A DNA stretch of 5,128 nt from CAZGVW01 sp964529265. GTDB taxonomy: Bacteria; Planctomycetota; Phycisphaerae; Phycisphaerales; UBA1924. The stretch lies in the NCBI GenBank assembly GCA_964529265.1, contig CAZGVW010000004.1:1-5128 (forward strand). Direction: 5' to 3'. A program made the translations under genes and the position numbers. A model generated the notes under the pieces. That model did no database searches, had not been told where the DNA came from, and worked only from the letters and a program-made list of their open reading frames with translations. Each line of letters starts with the position of its first letter. Position 1 is the stretch's first letter. Below, piece by piece: positions 4,291 to 5,128 of this stretch.

Positions 4291-5128
4291 ATGCACCCCC
4301 ACCTCCCCCTCATCGCCACCCTGACGATCACCACCCTCGCCTCCACCACCGCCCTCATCGCGCAGCCGCACGCCCCCGCCGCGCCACCCCTCCCCCCCGA
4401 CCAATCCGCCGCCCCCGCCGCACTCGAAGCCTCCCCGCGCCACGCCGAGTGGATCGATATCGCCATGCCCGGCGCCGCCGCGCCCCTCAAGACCTGGGTC
4501 GTCTATCCGGAGCGCCGCGACAACGCCCCCATTGTCCTCGTCATCCACGAGATCTTCGGCCTCTCCGACTGGGTCCGCGCCGTGGCCGATCAACTCGCCG
4601 CGGAGGGTTTCATCGCGGTTGCGCCGGATTTCCTCTCCGGCCTCGGGCCCGATGGCGGCGGCACATCCTCCATGGATTCCGGCGTCGTCCGCGAAAAGAT
4701 CCGCACCCTCACGCCCGAGGCCGTCGCCGCCCGTCTCGACGCGGCAAAGAACTGGGCCGTCGATCAGCCCTCAGCCGCGGACAAGGTCGCCTCGATCGGC
4801 TTCTGCTGGGGCGGCAGCCAGTCGTTTTCCTATGCCGCGGCTCAGCCCGCGCTCAACGCCGCGGTCGTTTTCTATGGCTCCGCGCCCACCGATCCCGCCA
4901 CGCTCGCCGCGATCAAGTGCCCCGTCCTCGGCCTCTATGGCGGCGACGACGCCCGCGTCACCTCCACCGTCGAGCCCACCATCAAAGCCATGTCCGATGC
5001 GAACAGGGACTACACCGTCCGCATCTACGACGGCGCCGGCCACGGCTTCCTCCGCCAGCAGCACGGCCGCGACGCCAACATGGAAGCCGCGACCCAGTCG
5101 TGGCAGGCCACGCTGGAGTTCCTGCGCC
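4291..5128 (+). CDS. Dienelactone hydrolase family protein, exported (3' end outside window)
   Basis: An open frame of 279 codons runs off the right edge without a stop. Residues 1-24 are a likely signal peptide (LPLIATLTITTLASTTALIA), though its N-region has His rather than Lys or Arg. Residues 25-50 are a Pro/Ala-rich linker, so the enzyme probably acts outside the cytoplasm. The alpha/beta-hydrolase domain follows: VLVIHEIFGL (82-91, with E87 as in dienelactone hydrolase), VAPDFLSG (110-117), the nucleophile elbow GFCWGG (C172), GGDDARV (D220) and GAGHGFL (H251), giving a complete Cys-Asp-His triad. The family hydrolyses lactones and esters; the substrate here is unknown. The frame is nearly complete, since a C-terminal helix (WQATLEFLR) is already reached. 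It is divergent from the arsR-AHSA1 operon, with 73 bases between the starts. Alternative starts inside the domain would lose the leader. Confidence 0.92.
   Translation, partial: MHPHLPLIATLTITTLASTTALIAQPHAPAAPPLPPDQSAAPAALEASPRHAEWIDIAMPGAAAPLKTWVVYPERRDNAPIVLVIHEIFGLSDWVRAVADQLAAEGFIAVAPDFLSGLGPDGGGTSSMDSGVVREKIRTLTPEAVAARLDAAKNWAVDQPSAADKVASIGFCWGGSQSFSYAAAQPALNAAVVFYGSAPTDPATLAAIKCPVLGLYGGDDARVTSTVEPTIKAMSDANRDYTVRIYDGAGHGFLRQQHGRDANMEAATQSWQATLEFLR

Noticed and set aside
4249..4593. Minus-strand Gly-rich open frames opposite the hydrolase gene
   Set aside because: They are shadows of a GC-rich coding region. The plus-strand frame has a complete dienelactone hydrolase motif set.

Overview
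This is a GC-rich bacterial window with compact, mostly minus-strand genes. The tRNA has no encoded CCA, and one gene starts with a low-complexity Pro/Ala-rich secretory leader. Together these fit an environmental bacterium of the Planctomycetota (Phycisphaerae-like) type, but that placement is low-confidence inference because no phylogenetic marker is present.

Positions 1-604 form an unusual tRNA-centred locus. An intact tRNA-Asn(GUU) lies at 136-207. Before it are two head-to-tail 76-bp copies that keep the tRNA 5' half but carry a 16-bp perfect palindrome (TCCCGGCGCGCCGGGA) in place of part of the anticodon arm. Immediately after the tRNA is a small GIY-YIG nuclease ORF (209-541), which runs into a third damaged tRNA copy (495-571) with the identical palindrome at the identical place. 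A GC-rich hairpin at 578-603 closes the block. The whole reads like a miniature nuclease cassette bounded by an intact and a broken tRNA copy. It is the most interesting part of the window.

Positions 666-3315 hold five minus-strand genes. In transcription order they are: a two-helix membrane protein (GTG start, strong Shine-Dalgarno), an unrecognised protein with an HxHCxxC...CxxC cluster, a YdeI/OmdA-like protein with a long disordered N-terminus, a TspO/MBR membrane protein, and a DUF5661-like protein that overlaps tspO by an ATGA junction.

Positions 3391-4217 hold an ArsR-family repressor and an AHSA1/SRPBCC protein, also joined by an ATGA overlap. Their promoter is close to the sigma-70 consensus (TTGACA-17 bp-TATGCT), has a perfect inverted repeat in its spacer, and is placed so that the transcript would start at or near the ATG. 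This is a textbook arrangement for autoregulation of a leaderless message. Divergent from it at 4291 is a dienelactone-hydrolase-family enzyme with a probable signal peptide and an intact Cys-Asp-His triad; it runs off the right edge.

No stretch over 300 bases lacks a gene. The longest gaps (about 75-95 bases) are described where they hold something.
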